Origin: an uncultured Thermoanaerobaculia bacterium
GTDB taxonomy: Bacteria; Acidobacteriota; Thermoanaerobaculia; Multivoradales; Multivoraceae
Assembly: GCA_951812325.1 (NCBI GenBank)
Contig: OX638294.1
Span: 3,448,859-3,512,858, forward strand
Length of the DNA: 64,000 nucleotides
Direction: 5' to 3'
How positions within the stretch are numbered: position 1 is the stretch's first letter; every line of letters starts with the position of its first letter. Shown here piece after piece: positions 26,201-33,011 of this stretch. The translations under genes were made by a program, and so were the position numbers. The notes beneath the pieces are model-generated. The model was not told where the DNA came from. It worked only from the letters and a program-made list of their open reading frames with translations, and searched no databases.

Positions 26201-27154
26201 AAGGCAACCGACGCGGAGGAGAGTCTTCTCGCGATGGCCGGGGATGAGTCGCTGCCTGCGTTCGTGCGGAGCGCTGCTTTCGGCGCGATGGCGAGCCTCG
26301 AGGCCGAGGGCGCAGCAGAGTTGCTCGCCGCCTGGGCCGATGCGCCGCACGCCCCCGCACTGCGCGTCGCGGCGATTGAAGCACTCGTAGTCCTCGACTC
26401 GAGAACGGCGGCGAAGCTGGCGGTCGGACTCTTCGCGGAACCGGAGTTGGACGACGCGACGGCCACCCGGGCACTTGTCGCGTTCCTGAACCGCGAAGGA
26501 GGCGTGCCGGCTCTGACCGCGGCGCTCGAGTCCGGTGAACTCGGGCGCGATGCGGCGAAGTCGCTGCTTCGTTCCTTCTACGCGAGCGGCCGTTCGGACA
26601 ACGTCCTCCTGGCCGCGCTCAACACGGCGAGCGGAGCGGACTCGCTCGAACCGGAGTTCGATGCGGACCTGGTGGAGCGCCTCGTCGAGCTTTCGGCAGA
26701 GCAGGGTGATGCCGCGCGGGGCGCGGCGCTCTTCGTCGACCTGGGTTGCGATGCCTGTCACCGGGTCGGCGACCAGGGTGGCATGGTCGGGCCGAGCCTG
26801 ACGGCGGTCGGTACGACGCTCTCAGCCGAACGCATCATCGAAGAGACGCTGTGGCCGAATCGTCAGATCAAGGAAGGATTCACCGCGCTGGAAATCACGA
26901 CCTCCGATTTCATGATCTACCAGGGGTACAAGCGCTCGACGAGGGAAAGCGAAGCGTCTGGTGATCTCGTGATTCAGGACCTCGCCACGGGGGAGCTGGT
27001 CACGATCAAGGCGGAGGACATCGAGGAGGTCCGTCAGACGGGAAGCCCGATGCCCACGGGCTTGACGTCGTTGCTGTCACAGGCCCAGCTTCTCGACCTC
27101 TTCAAGCACGTCACGACCCTGGGCACGATGAACCAGACAAAGAAGCAGGGGTGA
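23270..27154 (+). CDS. Exported SGNH-hydrolase / beta-propeller / HEAT / cytochrome c protein
   Basis: A 1,294-residue lipoprotein (lipobox LASC, Cys near residue 25). Order of domains: an SGNH/GDSL-like esterase part (VVVLAGGADMAYLQ... NGMHLKEDSLQHVSE), a PVC-type dehydrogenase-like beta-propeller (VPDGLEVNLFASEADGL, DRDGVAERSTVFADGL, GDTHQTVNSFTWSPGG, FRPVDVKVGPDGAVYVVDWY), a run of HEAT-like repeats (about residues 670-1130) and a C-terminal cytochrome c with CDACH near residue 1165. This architecture is frequent in Planctomycetes and some Acidobacteria and is linked to periplasmic sugar oxidation. The start was set at the ATG with a signal peptide, and the stop overlaps the DUF1080 gene. 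Confidence 0.85.
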   Translation: MRAPSRPLFSLAVLLSAMFLASCTQAPPTLALGEGDVVVLAGGADMAYLQRAGFLETILTDAFAEARPAFRDLSWEADTVFRQGSALERWREDGFGDWDAQLERVGATVVIAQYGKLESMAGSEGLESFESAYNALIDGFLKHADQVALVTPTPFEKPASEFLPDISHHNPSLARYVRATKKIAAERGLHFVDLFSDARSGLTENGMHLKEDSLQHVSETIAAKLGFEAPSWDRLATLHSAVVEKQRLWFDYWRPANWKLLYGDDSTRRFTRSSHGYLSFREEWLQLVGLIEKAEERVWTVAGGGRDPGHRRPEPEVLFGHPDADIKAELASFSVPDGLEVNLFASEADGLTNPIAIRWDTAGRAYVTVTTTYPHVFPGDVPNDKIIVLEDADRDGVAERSTVFADGLNIPTAMELGDGGVYVGQSSELLFLKDTDGDGRADSRRVLLSGFGTGDTHQTVNSFTWSPGGELYMGQGDGIESRVETPWGSADLYQSGFFRLRPRRLQMHPLLDDFMGPGNPWGVAFGEWGQMYSVDGAGGVTHLSLGQIPTSHRRRLGTIGEPGGYAGIAWLDGRHLPAEFRGSFAIGDYQANRVKRFSVAADGSGAALRWEEPLIHSSHRNFRPVDVKVGPDGAVYVVDWYNPITCHQDDEYRDPARDKAYGRIWRITSASAPLVKPPRLLDAPLQEVVAALEAPERWTRYQAKRELTRRGTEKAAAALGEWVASLDPEGAAYERHLYEAVGAFATIEAPAPALLKKLLEAKAPGGRAFASRIVGRWHDRLDDPLALLAKRVEDDDAQVRMEAVAAAAAIPRPESITVVARAVDRPMDDSMEYVFSQAIQHLKPHWEAAHERGDLQFAESAHLAEVLNRAGGTERIADLRTIALSYSLDEDTRLSAIENLLGVGGKEEIEEFVLMPDRYVSGGKYDADSHARILAAAARATRSGSLEPYEHPWGLAKMLKHPNLELRASAAVLAGVWKATDAEESLLAMAGDESLPAFVRSAAFGAMASLEAEGAAELLAAWADAPHAPALRVAAIEALVVLDSRTAAKLAVGLFAEPELDDATATRALVAFLNREGGVPALTAALESGELGRDAAKSLLRSFYASGRSDNVLLAALNTASGADSLEPEFDADLVERLVELSAEQGDAARGAALFVDLGCDACHRVGDQGGMVGPSLTAVGTTLSAERIIEETLWPNRQIKEGFTALEITTSDFMIYQGYKRSTRESEASGDLVIQDLATGELVTIKAEDIEEVRQTGSPMPTGLTSLLSQAQLLDLFKHVTTLGTMNQTKKQG

Positions 27155-28002
27155 AGAAGATGTGGAAGTCCGTCATCGCCGCGCTGGCCCTCGTACCCGC
27201 CGCCGCGTGGCCTGCAACGGCGCAACAGCAGGACGCCGGGTTCGTTTCCATGTTCGACGGCGAGACACTGGATGGCTGGCATGCGGCGCCGGCCGACTCC
27301 ATTTCGGACTGGTCCGTCGAAGACGGCATGATCGTGGGGCAGGGCAGCGTGGACCGCCTCGTCTACCTCGTCTACGACGATGTCGAGCTGACGGACTTCG
27401 AGCTGGAAGCGAGCTACCGCTTTCCCGGCCGCGGCAATAGTGGAATCCAGATCCACGCCGTGAAGGACCTGAGCGGCAAGCGTCCGTTCGTGGGCTACCA
27501 CGCCGACCTGGGCCACCTGGGCATCGGGCCGCAGGTTCTCGGCGCATGGGACTTCCATTTCGCCGCGCGTGAGGAGTACGCCTGCTTTCGCGGTACGAGC
27601 CTGGTGATCGATCCGGACGGAACGACGCACACGACCGACATCGAAGATGGCGTGACGGAAGGCGACATCAACCGTCGCGCCTGGAACCAGGTCCGGGTCG
27701 TCGCCAGGGGGCGCCACTACCAGTTCTTCATCAACGGTAAGCTCGCTTCCGAGTTCACCGACAACGCGAGAGAAGAACGCTTAGACAAGGGCGCGATCGG
27801 CCTGCAGATCCACGATGCGGGAATGCGCGTCGAGTTCAAGGACCTTCGGCTGAAGAAGACCGCTTCCAGCGATCAGGCCGCGGAGCCTTCGCGTTCGCAG
27901 CGACGGTCGGGCGTGGGACGAGGCGCGGATCAACCACTTCCCGAGCCACGAGACCCCGGCGAAACACCTGGAGAGCGAAGTGCGGGCGGAAGCTCAGCGT
28001 AG
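27151..28002 (+). CDS. DUF1080 family protein (3-keto-disaccharide hydrolase-like)
   Basis: Exported protein with signal peptide (MWKSVIAALALVPAAAWPATAQ) and the concanavalin-like DUF1080 fold: FVSMFDGETLDGWHA, WSVEDGMIVGQG, TDFELEASYRFPGRGNSGIQIH, and RAWNQVRVVARGRHYQFFINGKL. The family includes 3-keto-glycoside hydrolases that act with oxidoreductases, which suits the coupled upstream haem protein (GTG start overlapping its TGA; an ATG follows at 27160). Homology ends near FKDLRLKKT; the last ~45 residues look like run-on into another frame's remnant, so the C-terminus may be altered. Confidence 0.82.
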   Translation: MKKMWKSVIAALALVPAAAWPATAQQQDAGFVSMFDGETLDGWHAAPADSISDWSVEDGMIVGQGSVDRLVYLVYDDVELTDFELEASYRFPGRGNSGIQIHAVKDLSGKRPFVGYHADLGHLGIGPQVLGAWDFHFAAREEYACFRGTSLVIDPDGTTHTTDIEDGVTEGDINRRAWNQVRVVARGRHYQFFINGKLASEFTDNAREERLDKGAIGLQIHDAGMRVEFKDLRLKKTASSDQAAEPSRSQRRSGVGRGADQPLPEPRDPGETPGERSAGGSSA

Positions 28003-28075
28003 TCGGACCGCGGCCCTCGCGGGCACGTACGCGATCCGGGCGCGGCCGTTGATCGACCGGCTCGGCAGGAAGTAG
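27902..28075 (+). pseudogene. C-terminal remnant of an unidentified gene
   Basis: In the frame +1 to the DUF1080 tail there is a protein-like stretch DGRAWDEARINHFPSHETPA, then KHLESEVRAEAQRSRTAALA and an end at RPLIDRLGRK-stop. Composition is more natural than the overlapping DUF1080 extension. There is no start; I cannot name the family. Confidence 0.35.
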
Positions 28076-28163
28076 TGTCCGGATCGATCAACGCGGAGAG
28101 GCCTGCCGAGGAAGGCGCTCTGTCGGCTTGGTCCGGAAGTCGCTGACCACGCAGGGAGGAAGG

Positions 28164-28925
28164 ATGACGAAACCAGTTTGCTTTGTCATGGGCGCCGGCG
28201 CCGGGATCGGCGGCACCGCGGGCCGGAGGTTTGCTCGCGAGGGGTACCACGCGGTTCTCTGTCGCCGGAGCGACGAAGACGGGCTGAACGCGTTGGTCGC
28301 CGGCATTGTCGAGGAGGGAGGGGATGCCTCCGGCTTTCTCCTGAACGCCGTCAAGGACCACGCCATCGAGGATCAGATCGCCCACGTGGAGGAGGAGATC
28401 GGGCCGATCGAAGTGATGATCTACAACCTCGGCGCCCAGATCGGCGATCGGGCGCTCGCCGACACCAGCTACAAGGCCTTCGAACTTGGCTGGCGCATGG
28501 CCACCTTCGGCCTCTTCCGGACAGCCTCCGCAGTCTGCCCCCGCATGGCTGAGCGTGGCGTCGGAACACTGATCGTCACCTCGGCCACGGCCGCGGCGCG
28601 GGGCAACGCGGGACAGCACTCCCACGCGGCAGCGATGGGGGGCCGCCGCATGCTCTGCCAGACGCTGAACGCCGAGTTCGCCGCAAAGGGAATTCACGTG
28701 GCGCATGTGCTCGTGGATGGCAGCGTCGATGCACCGGACACGCTAGGCAAGATGCTCGGTCCGGAACAGTTCGAGGCTCTTCGGAGCACGAAGGGAGCGG
28801 CCGACGGCCTCATCCTGCCCGAGCAGGTGGCGGAGACCTACCTCCATCTCGTGCGACAGCATCGGTCCACCTGGACTTTCGAGTTGGACGTGCGTGCGTA
28901 CTCCGACAAGGCCTGGTGGAACTGA
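28164..28925 (+). CDS. Short-chain dehydrogenase-like protein lacking the catalytic Tyr/Lys
   Basis: A 253-residue Rossmann protein: CFVMGAGAGIGGTAGRRFA is the nucleotide-binding Gly-rich loop and IYNLGAQ replaces the usual NNAG. After the Ser of VTSATAAA the canonical YxxxK is HAAAM, so both catalytic residues are absent; the cognate divergent family usually shows FAAAK at this place. HVAHVLVDGSVDAPDT and WTFELDVRAYSDKAWW match that family. The role may be structural or in non-redox binding. ATG at 28164 follows GGAGGA. Confidence 0.82.
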   Translation: MTKPVCFVMGAGAGIGGTAGRRFAREGYHAVLCRRSDEDGLNALVAGIVEEGGDASGFLLNAVKDHAIEDQIAHVEEEIGPIEVMIYNLGAQIGDRALADTSYKAFELGWRMATFGLFRTASAVCPRMAERGVGTLIVTSATAAARGNAGQHSHAAAMGGRRMLCQTLNAEFAAKGIHVAHVLVDGSVDAPDTLGKMLGPEQFEALRSTKGAADGLILPEQVAETYLHLVRQHRSTWTFELDVRAYSDKAWWN

Positions 28926-28939
28926 GTTGGCGCCGCAGC

Positions 28940-29197
28940 ATGGCCGCCGCTTCGCACGGCGATAGCCCGGTTTCCGCCTCCCATAGAGACGGGAAGATTC
29001 GCGTGATACTGGCCAGCGGCCTCGAGCTGGCGTTTCCCGTAGTCGGGAATCCGCGTCTCGAAGGCGTGACGGAGGCGGAACTCGAACGGATCGAACTCTC
29101 TCCCTTCGGCCTCCACTGGCCAGGGCTCGACGAGGATCTCTCGATGCGGGGCATCCTGGGCGGCGACTTCGGGCAGCGACCTGGCCGAGCTGCTTGA
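28940..29197 (+). CDS. DUF2442 domain protein
   Basis: An 85-residue protein. RVILASGLELAFPVVGNPRL, EAELERIELSPFGLHWPGLDEDLSMRGILGGDFG match the DUF2442 pattern ending in HWP-x-LDED-LS. These small proteins often pair with DUF4160 in toxin-antitoxin-like couples, but no DUF4160 gene is found here. The start could also lie at 28916; I used the ATG at 28940. Confidence 0.7.
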   Translation: MAAASHGDSPVSASHRDGKIRVILASGLELAFPVVGNPRLEGVTEAELERIELSPFGLHWPGLDEDLSMRGILGGDFGQRPGRAA

Positions 29198-29222
29198 CAG
29201 AGCTGCGAGTCCTGGCGCGATG

Positions 29223-29723
29223 GCGTCCCCAACGGTATTCGCGCCAGCGGATAGGCGTCCCCAACGGGATTCGATCCAGAGCGCCAAAGCCGCAGGCGAG
29301 TAGCGCCGACCGAGTCTCGCTGTGGCTGCCCTCGCCTCCTGGCGCGATGGCGTCCCCAACGGATTCGATCCTGAGCGCCGAGCCGCAGGCGAGTAGCGCC
29401 GCCCGAGTCTCGCTGTGGGCTGCCCTCGCGCCAGCGGATGCGTCCCCAACGGGATTCGATCCAGAGCGCCAAAGCCGCAGGCGAGTAGCGCCGACCGAGT
29501 CTCGCTGTGGCTGCCCTCGCGCCCAGCGGATGCGTCCCCAACGGGATTCGATCCTGAGCGCCGAGCCGCAGGCGAATAGCGCCGACCGAGTCTCGCTGTG
29601 GGCTGCCCTCGCGCTAGCGGAGGGCCAGCGTCCCCAACGGGATTCGATCCAGAGCACCGAGCCGCAGGCGAGGAGCGACGACCGAATCCCGTTGGGGACG
29701 CCATCGCGCCTCCTGGCGCGATG
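29223..29723 (-). repeat. Tandem array of ~92-bp repeats carrying tRNA-Glu 3'-end sequence
   Basis: GCGTCCCCAACGGGATTCGA or a near copy starts at 29223, 29255, 29350, 29440, 29532 and 29628, and again at 29724 where it is the 3' end of the tRNA-Glu gene. Spacing is mostly 90-96 bp. Between these cores the units share CCGCAGGCGAGTAGCGCCGA and GAGTCTCGCTGTGG. Each unit is an imperfect palindrome; in the last unit the arms are perfect (29628-29646 with 29683-29701, 19 bp). No protein-coding gene is supported in this stretch, although all six frames contain incidental open frames. Confidence 0.85.
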
Positions 29724-29725
29724 GC
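29700..29725 (-). terminator. Hairpin after tRNA-Glu
   Basis: GCCATCGCGCC, loop TCCT, GGCGCGATGGC: an 11-bp perfect stem directly downstream of the tRNA 3' end on the minus strand. There is no T-tract. It may be a terminator or a processing signal; partial versions recur in the repeat array. Confidence 0.5.
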
Positions 29726-29798
29726 GTCCCCAACGGGATTCGAACCCGTGTTGCCAGCTTGAAAGGCTGGAGTCCTGACCTGGCTAGACGATGGGGAC
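29725..29798 (-). tRNA. tRNA-Glu (anticodon TTC)
   Basis: The minus strand folds into a full cloverleaf: acceptor GTCCCCA paired with TGGGGAC and discriminator G; D arm in CGTCTAGCCAGGTCAGGAC; anticodon stem CCAGC with GCTGG around loop CTTTCAA (anticodon TTC); T arm CGGGTTCGAATCCCG. CCA is not encoded. The gene sits at one end of an array of repeats containing its own 3' end, so it is a potential integration target. Confidence 0.95.
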
Positions 29799-30011
29799 GC
29801 GGATTCGGGCCGTGGCTGCGGTGCCGACCGCTGTCGAGCCGCGGAGTATAGCGGCTGTCAGCCTCTTCGTCGCAGCATCTCTGGCCGAGTCGGGCGCGCC
29901 GCACTCCTCCGCCCACTCCGGAGGCGTAGCGCTACAGGAGGCGTCGGCGACCGATGGGTCGACGGGGATGCTGTTTCTCGTCGCGTTGTAGGCTTCCCGA
30001 CCTGCTTGCCC

Positions 30012-32072
30012 ATGAACTCCCGCAAAAGGCTGGCGGTGACGGTCATCACCATCGCCGCGACACTGCTTCTCGCCGCCTCAAGCGTCGGCGAGAGCGTCGA
30101 CTGGCCGCGCTTTGGCAACGATGGCGGCAACAGCAAGTACTCGCCTCTCGACCAGATCGACGCCGACAACTTCGACCAGGTCGAGGTGGTCTGGACCTGG
30201 GAATCGGTCGACGCTCGACTCGCAAACCGGCTTGAAGCCGCGCAGAAAGGCGGCGTAGAGGCCGCTGACCGGGAAGACGCGTTCGCCGTCATCGCCGCCG
30301 GTGAGGCCGGACTGCCCACGCGGGTTCGCCCGGGGCCCTTCAAAGCCGTCCCGGTGGTGATCGATGGGCGCATGTACGTGAGTACCGCTCTCGGACAGGT
30401 CGCGGCCATCGACGCGGTCTCCGGCGAGCCTCTGTGGAGCCATGACCCCCGGAGTTGGGAGGCCGGGCGACCGGCGAACATGGGTTTTCAGCATCGAGGC
30501 GTGGCCTACTGGCAGCGAGGCGGCAAGAAGCGCGTGTTGATGCCGACGCACGACCGCCGCCTGGTGTCGCTCGACGCGACGACCGGCAAGCCGGACCCGG
30601 ACTTCGGCAGATCCGGCGCGGTGGAGATGACCAGGGATCTCGGTCGCGAGGTCACCGAATCGAGGACGACCCACAGTTCGCCGCCCTCGGTGTGTCGTGA
30701 CGTGGCGATCGTCGGCTCGATCGTGTCCGATGCTCCAAGCTACAAGGAAGCGCCCCCGGGGCATGTGCGCGCCTACCATGTCGAGAGTGGCGAGGTGGCC
30801 TGGGTCTTCCACACGATCCCCCGGCCGGGCGAAGAAGGCCACGACACGTGGGAGGAAGGTTCGTGGGAGTACACGGGCGGCACGAACGTCTGGTCGATGA
30901 TCACGGTAGACGAAGAGCTCGGCCTCGCCTACCTGCCGATCTCGACACCGACCAACGATCTCTACGGCGGCCACCGGCTGGGCGACAACCTGTTCGCCGA
31001 GAGCCTGGTGGCCGTGGATTGCGAGACCGGAGAGAAGCGGTGGCACTTCCAGATGGTGCACCACGGCCTGTGGGACTACGATCTGCCGACGGCGCCGACG
31101 CGAATCGACGTCAAGGTAGGAGGCAAGCTGGTCAAGGCCGTGGCGCAGCCGACCAAACAGGCCTTCCTCTTCGTCTTCGACGCCGAGACCGGCAAGCCGT
31201 TGTGGCCGATCGAAGAGAAGCCGGTACCGACCGAGACGGCGCCGGGAGATCGCGCTTCACCGACACAGCCCTTCCCCACGAAGCCGGCGGCCTACGACCG
31301 CCAGGGGATCTCCGAGGACGATCTGATCGATTTCTCGCCGGAGCTCCGTCGAGAGGCACTGGAGATCGCGGCCGACTACGAGCTGGCGCCGCTGTACACG
31401 CCCCCTCGTCTCGAGGGCGACGGTAAACCGACGATTCAGCTCCCGGCCGATGGCGGGGGGACCAACTGGACTGGCGCCGCCGTCGACCCGGAGAGTGGCC
31501 TGATCTACGTGCCGTCCCACACACGGCCGGTCACCGTGTCGTTGACCACGCCGGATCCCAATCGCTCGAACATGCGCTACACGCCGAGGCGCTGGTTCGA
31601 CGGCATCAGGGGTCCCCGTGGCCTGCCGCTGGTGAAACCGCCCTACAGCCGCATCACCGCCATCGATCTCGCCACCGGCGAGCATGCCTGGGTGGCGGCG
31701 CACGGGGAGGGGCCACGCCAACACCCCGCGCTCCGGGAGTTCGACCTCGGTCGACTCGGCACGGTCGGCAGAGCCGCGCCCCTGGTCACCAGGACCCTGC
31801 TCTTCGTGACTCAGCGTGCCGAGAACACGACCGGCGGCAGCCCGCGGGCGCCCGATCGACCGCCCGAGATCAGTGTCTACGACAAGCAGAGCGGCGCCTA
31901 TCTGGGCGGCATCGAGCTCCCGGATTCGCCCAACTCGAACCTCATCACGTACCAGGTAGATGGCCGGCAGTATCTCGCCGTCAGCGTGGGTGGAGGGCGC
32001 CCGATGATCGGCGGCGGGGGAACACCGGCCCGGGTCGTCGCTCTGGCGCTCCGCTCGTCGGGAGCGTCGTGA
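30012..32072 (+). CDS. PQQ-dependent quinoprotein dehydrogenase, exported
   Basis: A 686-residue beta-propeller enzyme with a signal peptide (RLAVTVITIAATLLLAASSVGES). Family marks: VDWPRFGNDGGNSKYSPLDQI, ALGQVAAIDAVSGEPLWSHDP, FQMVHHGLWDYDLPTAPTRI (a typical quinoprotein glucose dehydrogenase stretch), GGGTNWTGAAVDPESGLIYVPS, and YQVDGRQYLAVSVGGG near the end. It would oxidise alcohols or sugars in the periplasm using PQQ and a quinone or cytochrome acceptor. No cytochrome c motif is present in the protein. ATG at 30012 chosen over TTG at 30006. Confidence 0.9.
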   Translation: MNSRKRLAVTVITIAATLLLAASSVGESVDWPRFGNDGGNSKYSPLDQIDADNFDQVEVVWTWESVDARLANRLEAAQKGGVEAADREDAFAVIAAGEAGLPTRVRPGPFKAVPVVIDGRMYVSTALGQVAAIDAVSGEPLWSHDPRSWEAGRPANMGFQHRGVAYWQRGGKKRVLMPTHDRRLVSLDATTGKPDPDFGRSGAVEMTRDLGREVTESRTTHSSPPSVCRDVAIVGSIVSDAPSYKEAPPGHVRAYHVESGEVAWVFHTIPRPGEEGHDTWEEGSWEYTGGTNVWSMITVDEELGLAYLPISTPTNDLYGGHRLGDNLFAESLVAVDCETGEKRWHFQMVHHGLWDYDLPTAPTRIDVKVGGKLVKAVAQPTKQAFLFVFDAETGKPLWPIEEKPVPTETAPGDRASPTQPFPTKPAAYDRQGISEDDLIDFSPELRREALEIAADYELAPLYTPPRLEGDGKPTIQLPADGGGTNWTGAAVDPESGLIYVPSHTRPVTVSLTTPDPNRSNMRYTPRRWFDGIRGPRGLPLVKPPYSRITAIDLATGEHAWVAAHGEGPRQHPALREFDLGRLGTVGRAAPLVTRTLLFVTQRAENTTGGSPRAPDRPPEISVYDKQSGAYLGGIELPDSPNSNLITYQVDGRQYLAVSVGGGRPMIGGGGTPARVVALALRSSGAS

Positions 32073-32212
32073 TCAAGGCCGGCGCCGCAGGGCCTCAGTT
32101 CCTGAGCGCGCGATCGGGAGGCACTGGCGGTGTGAGGTCAGCAGCTCGACCCGGAGCGCCGAGGCCGCCATTCGCGCCAGTCGGCGGGGTTTCGGGTCTC
32201 GTTGTGGCGTTG

Positions 32213-32241
32213 TTGACGATCGGCACACAATCGGCGACAAT
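32213..32241 (+). promoter_or_regulatory. Putative promoter of brnTA
   Basis: TTGACG (32213-32218), 17-bp spacer, GACAAT (32236-32241), 15 bp before the ATG at 32257, so the leader would be very short. No separate operator could be identified. Confidence 0.5.
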
Positions 32242-32256
32242 CAGCGTCGATCAACC

Positions 32257-32529
32257 ATGGCCCGTTGTCTCTGGGATCCTGCGAAGAACAGACGCCTGAT
32301 CTCCGAGCGTGGGGTCAGCTTTGAGGAGGTTGCGACACTGATCGAATCGAGTGCGCTGGTTGACGTCTTCGACCATCCGGATCCGGAACGGTCCCACCAG
32401 CGGATTGCAGTCATCGAGATCGGTGAATACGCCTACCTGGTTCCCTACGTCGAGACGGAAGCAGGTGACTTCTTCCTCAAGACGATCATCCCGAGCCGGA
32501 GGGCGACGAAGAAGTACCTGAGGGAGTGA
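32257..32529 (+). CDS. brnT: BrnT-family toxin
   Basis: A 90-residue RelE-fold ribonuclease-type toxin. WDPAKNRRLISERGVSFEEV is the BrnT opening (WDpaK...hGVsFeeA), and FFLKTIIPSRRATKKYLRE matches the ISaRkAtrkE-type ending. The middle is divergent. It is followed after six bases by its antitoxin, the toxin-first order normal for BrnTA. Confidence 0.75.
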   Translation: MARCLWDPAKNRRLISERGVSFEEVATLIESSALVDVFDHPDPERSHQRIAVIEIGEYAYLVPYVETEAGDFFLKTIIPSRRATKKYLRE

Positions 32530-32535
32530 CGAGCC

Positions 32536-32826
32536 ATGACCGAACGCACGACGAAGCTTGATCCAGGATCGCTCGACCCGGAGGAGCTCGAGATCCTGAG
32601 AGCCTACGAGGAAGGGCGTCTTCGAAGAGCTTCGGGCGCTTCCGGCGAAGCTCAGCGACTGGAGTCCGCGGCCAGCGAGACTCTGCGGAAGGACAAGCGA
32701 ATCAACATCCGTCTGCCTGGCCACGACCTGGTACAGATCAAGCGGTTGGCGGCGCGCGAGGGAGTGCCGTACCAGACGCACATCTCCAGCATTCTCCACA
32801 AGTACGCCACCGGCGAGCTTGGTTGA
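32536..32826 (+). CDS. BrnA/CopG-type antitoxin
   Basis: A 96-residue protein. The C-terminal part (RINIRLPGHDLVQIKRLAAREGVPYQTHISSILHKYATGEL) is a ribbon-helix-helix DNA-binding domain; the N-terminal DPEELEILRAYEEGRLRR is the toxin-binding helix, as in BrnA. It should repress the shared promoter upstream of brnT. Confidence 0.8.
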   Translation: MTERTTKLDPGSLDPEELEILRAYEEGRLRRASGASGEAQRLESAASETLRKDKRINIRLPGHDLVQIKRLAAREGVPYQTHISSILHKYATGELG

Positions 32827-32842
32827 GCCGGGCAGGCGCTAG

Positions 32843-32867
32843 CAACCCGTGGCAGAAGTCGCGCTGC
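32843..32867 (+). repeat. Dispersed post-stop motif, copy 2
   Basis: CAACCCGTGGCAGAAGTCGC followed by GCTGC, 16 bases after the antitoxin stop. Same motif as 12575, 47737 and 51991. Confidence 0.5.
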
Positions 32868-33011
32868 ATTCGAGCGGTGAGTGGGACCGGCGTGGCACGG
32901 AGAGGATCATTGATCTGCGGTGTGGCTCTCAGAAGCGGCGGACGGCCGAGAGCGACCGGCTGACCCGCATGGCGGGCGCCGGCGCGCTCTCGACCCCGCG
33001 CCGAACCTGAC

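Noticed and set aside
29194..29778. Open frames and a CRISPR-like look in the repeat array next to tRNA-Glu
   Set aside because: Units are ~92 bp, contiguous and palindromic, without distinct spacers, and no cas genes are nearby. The frames are by-products of the repeats.
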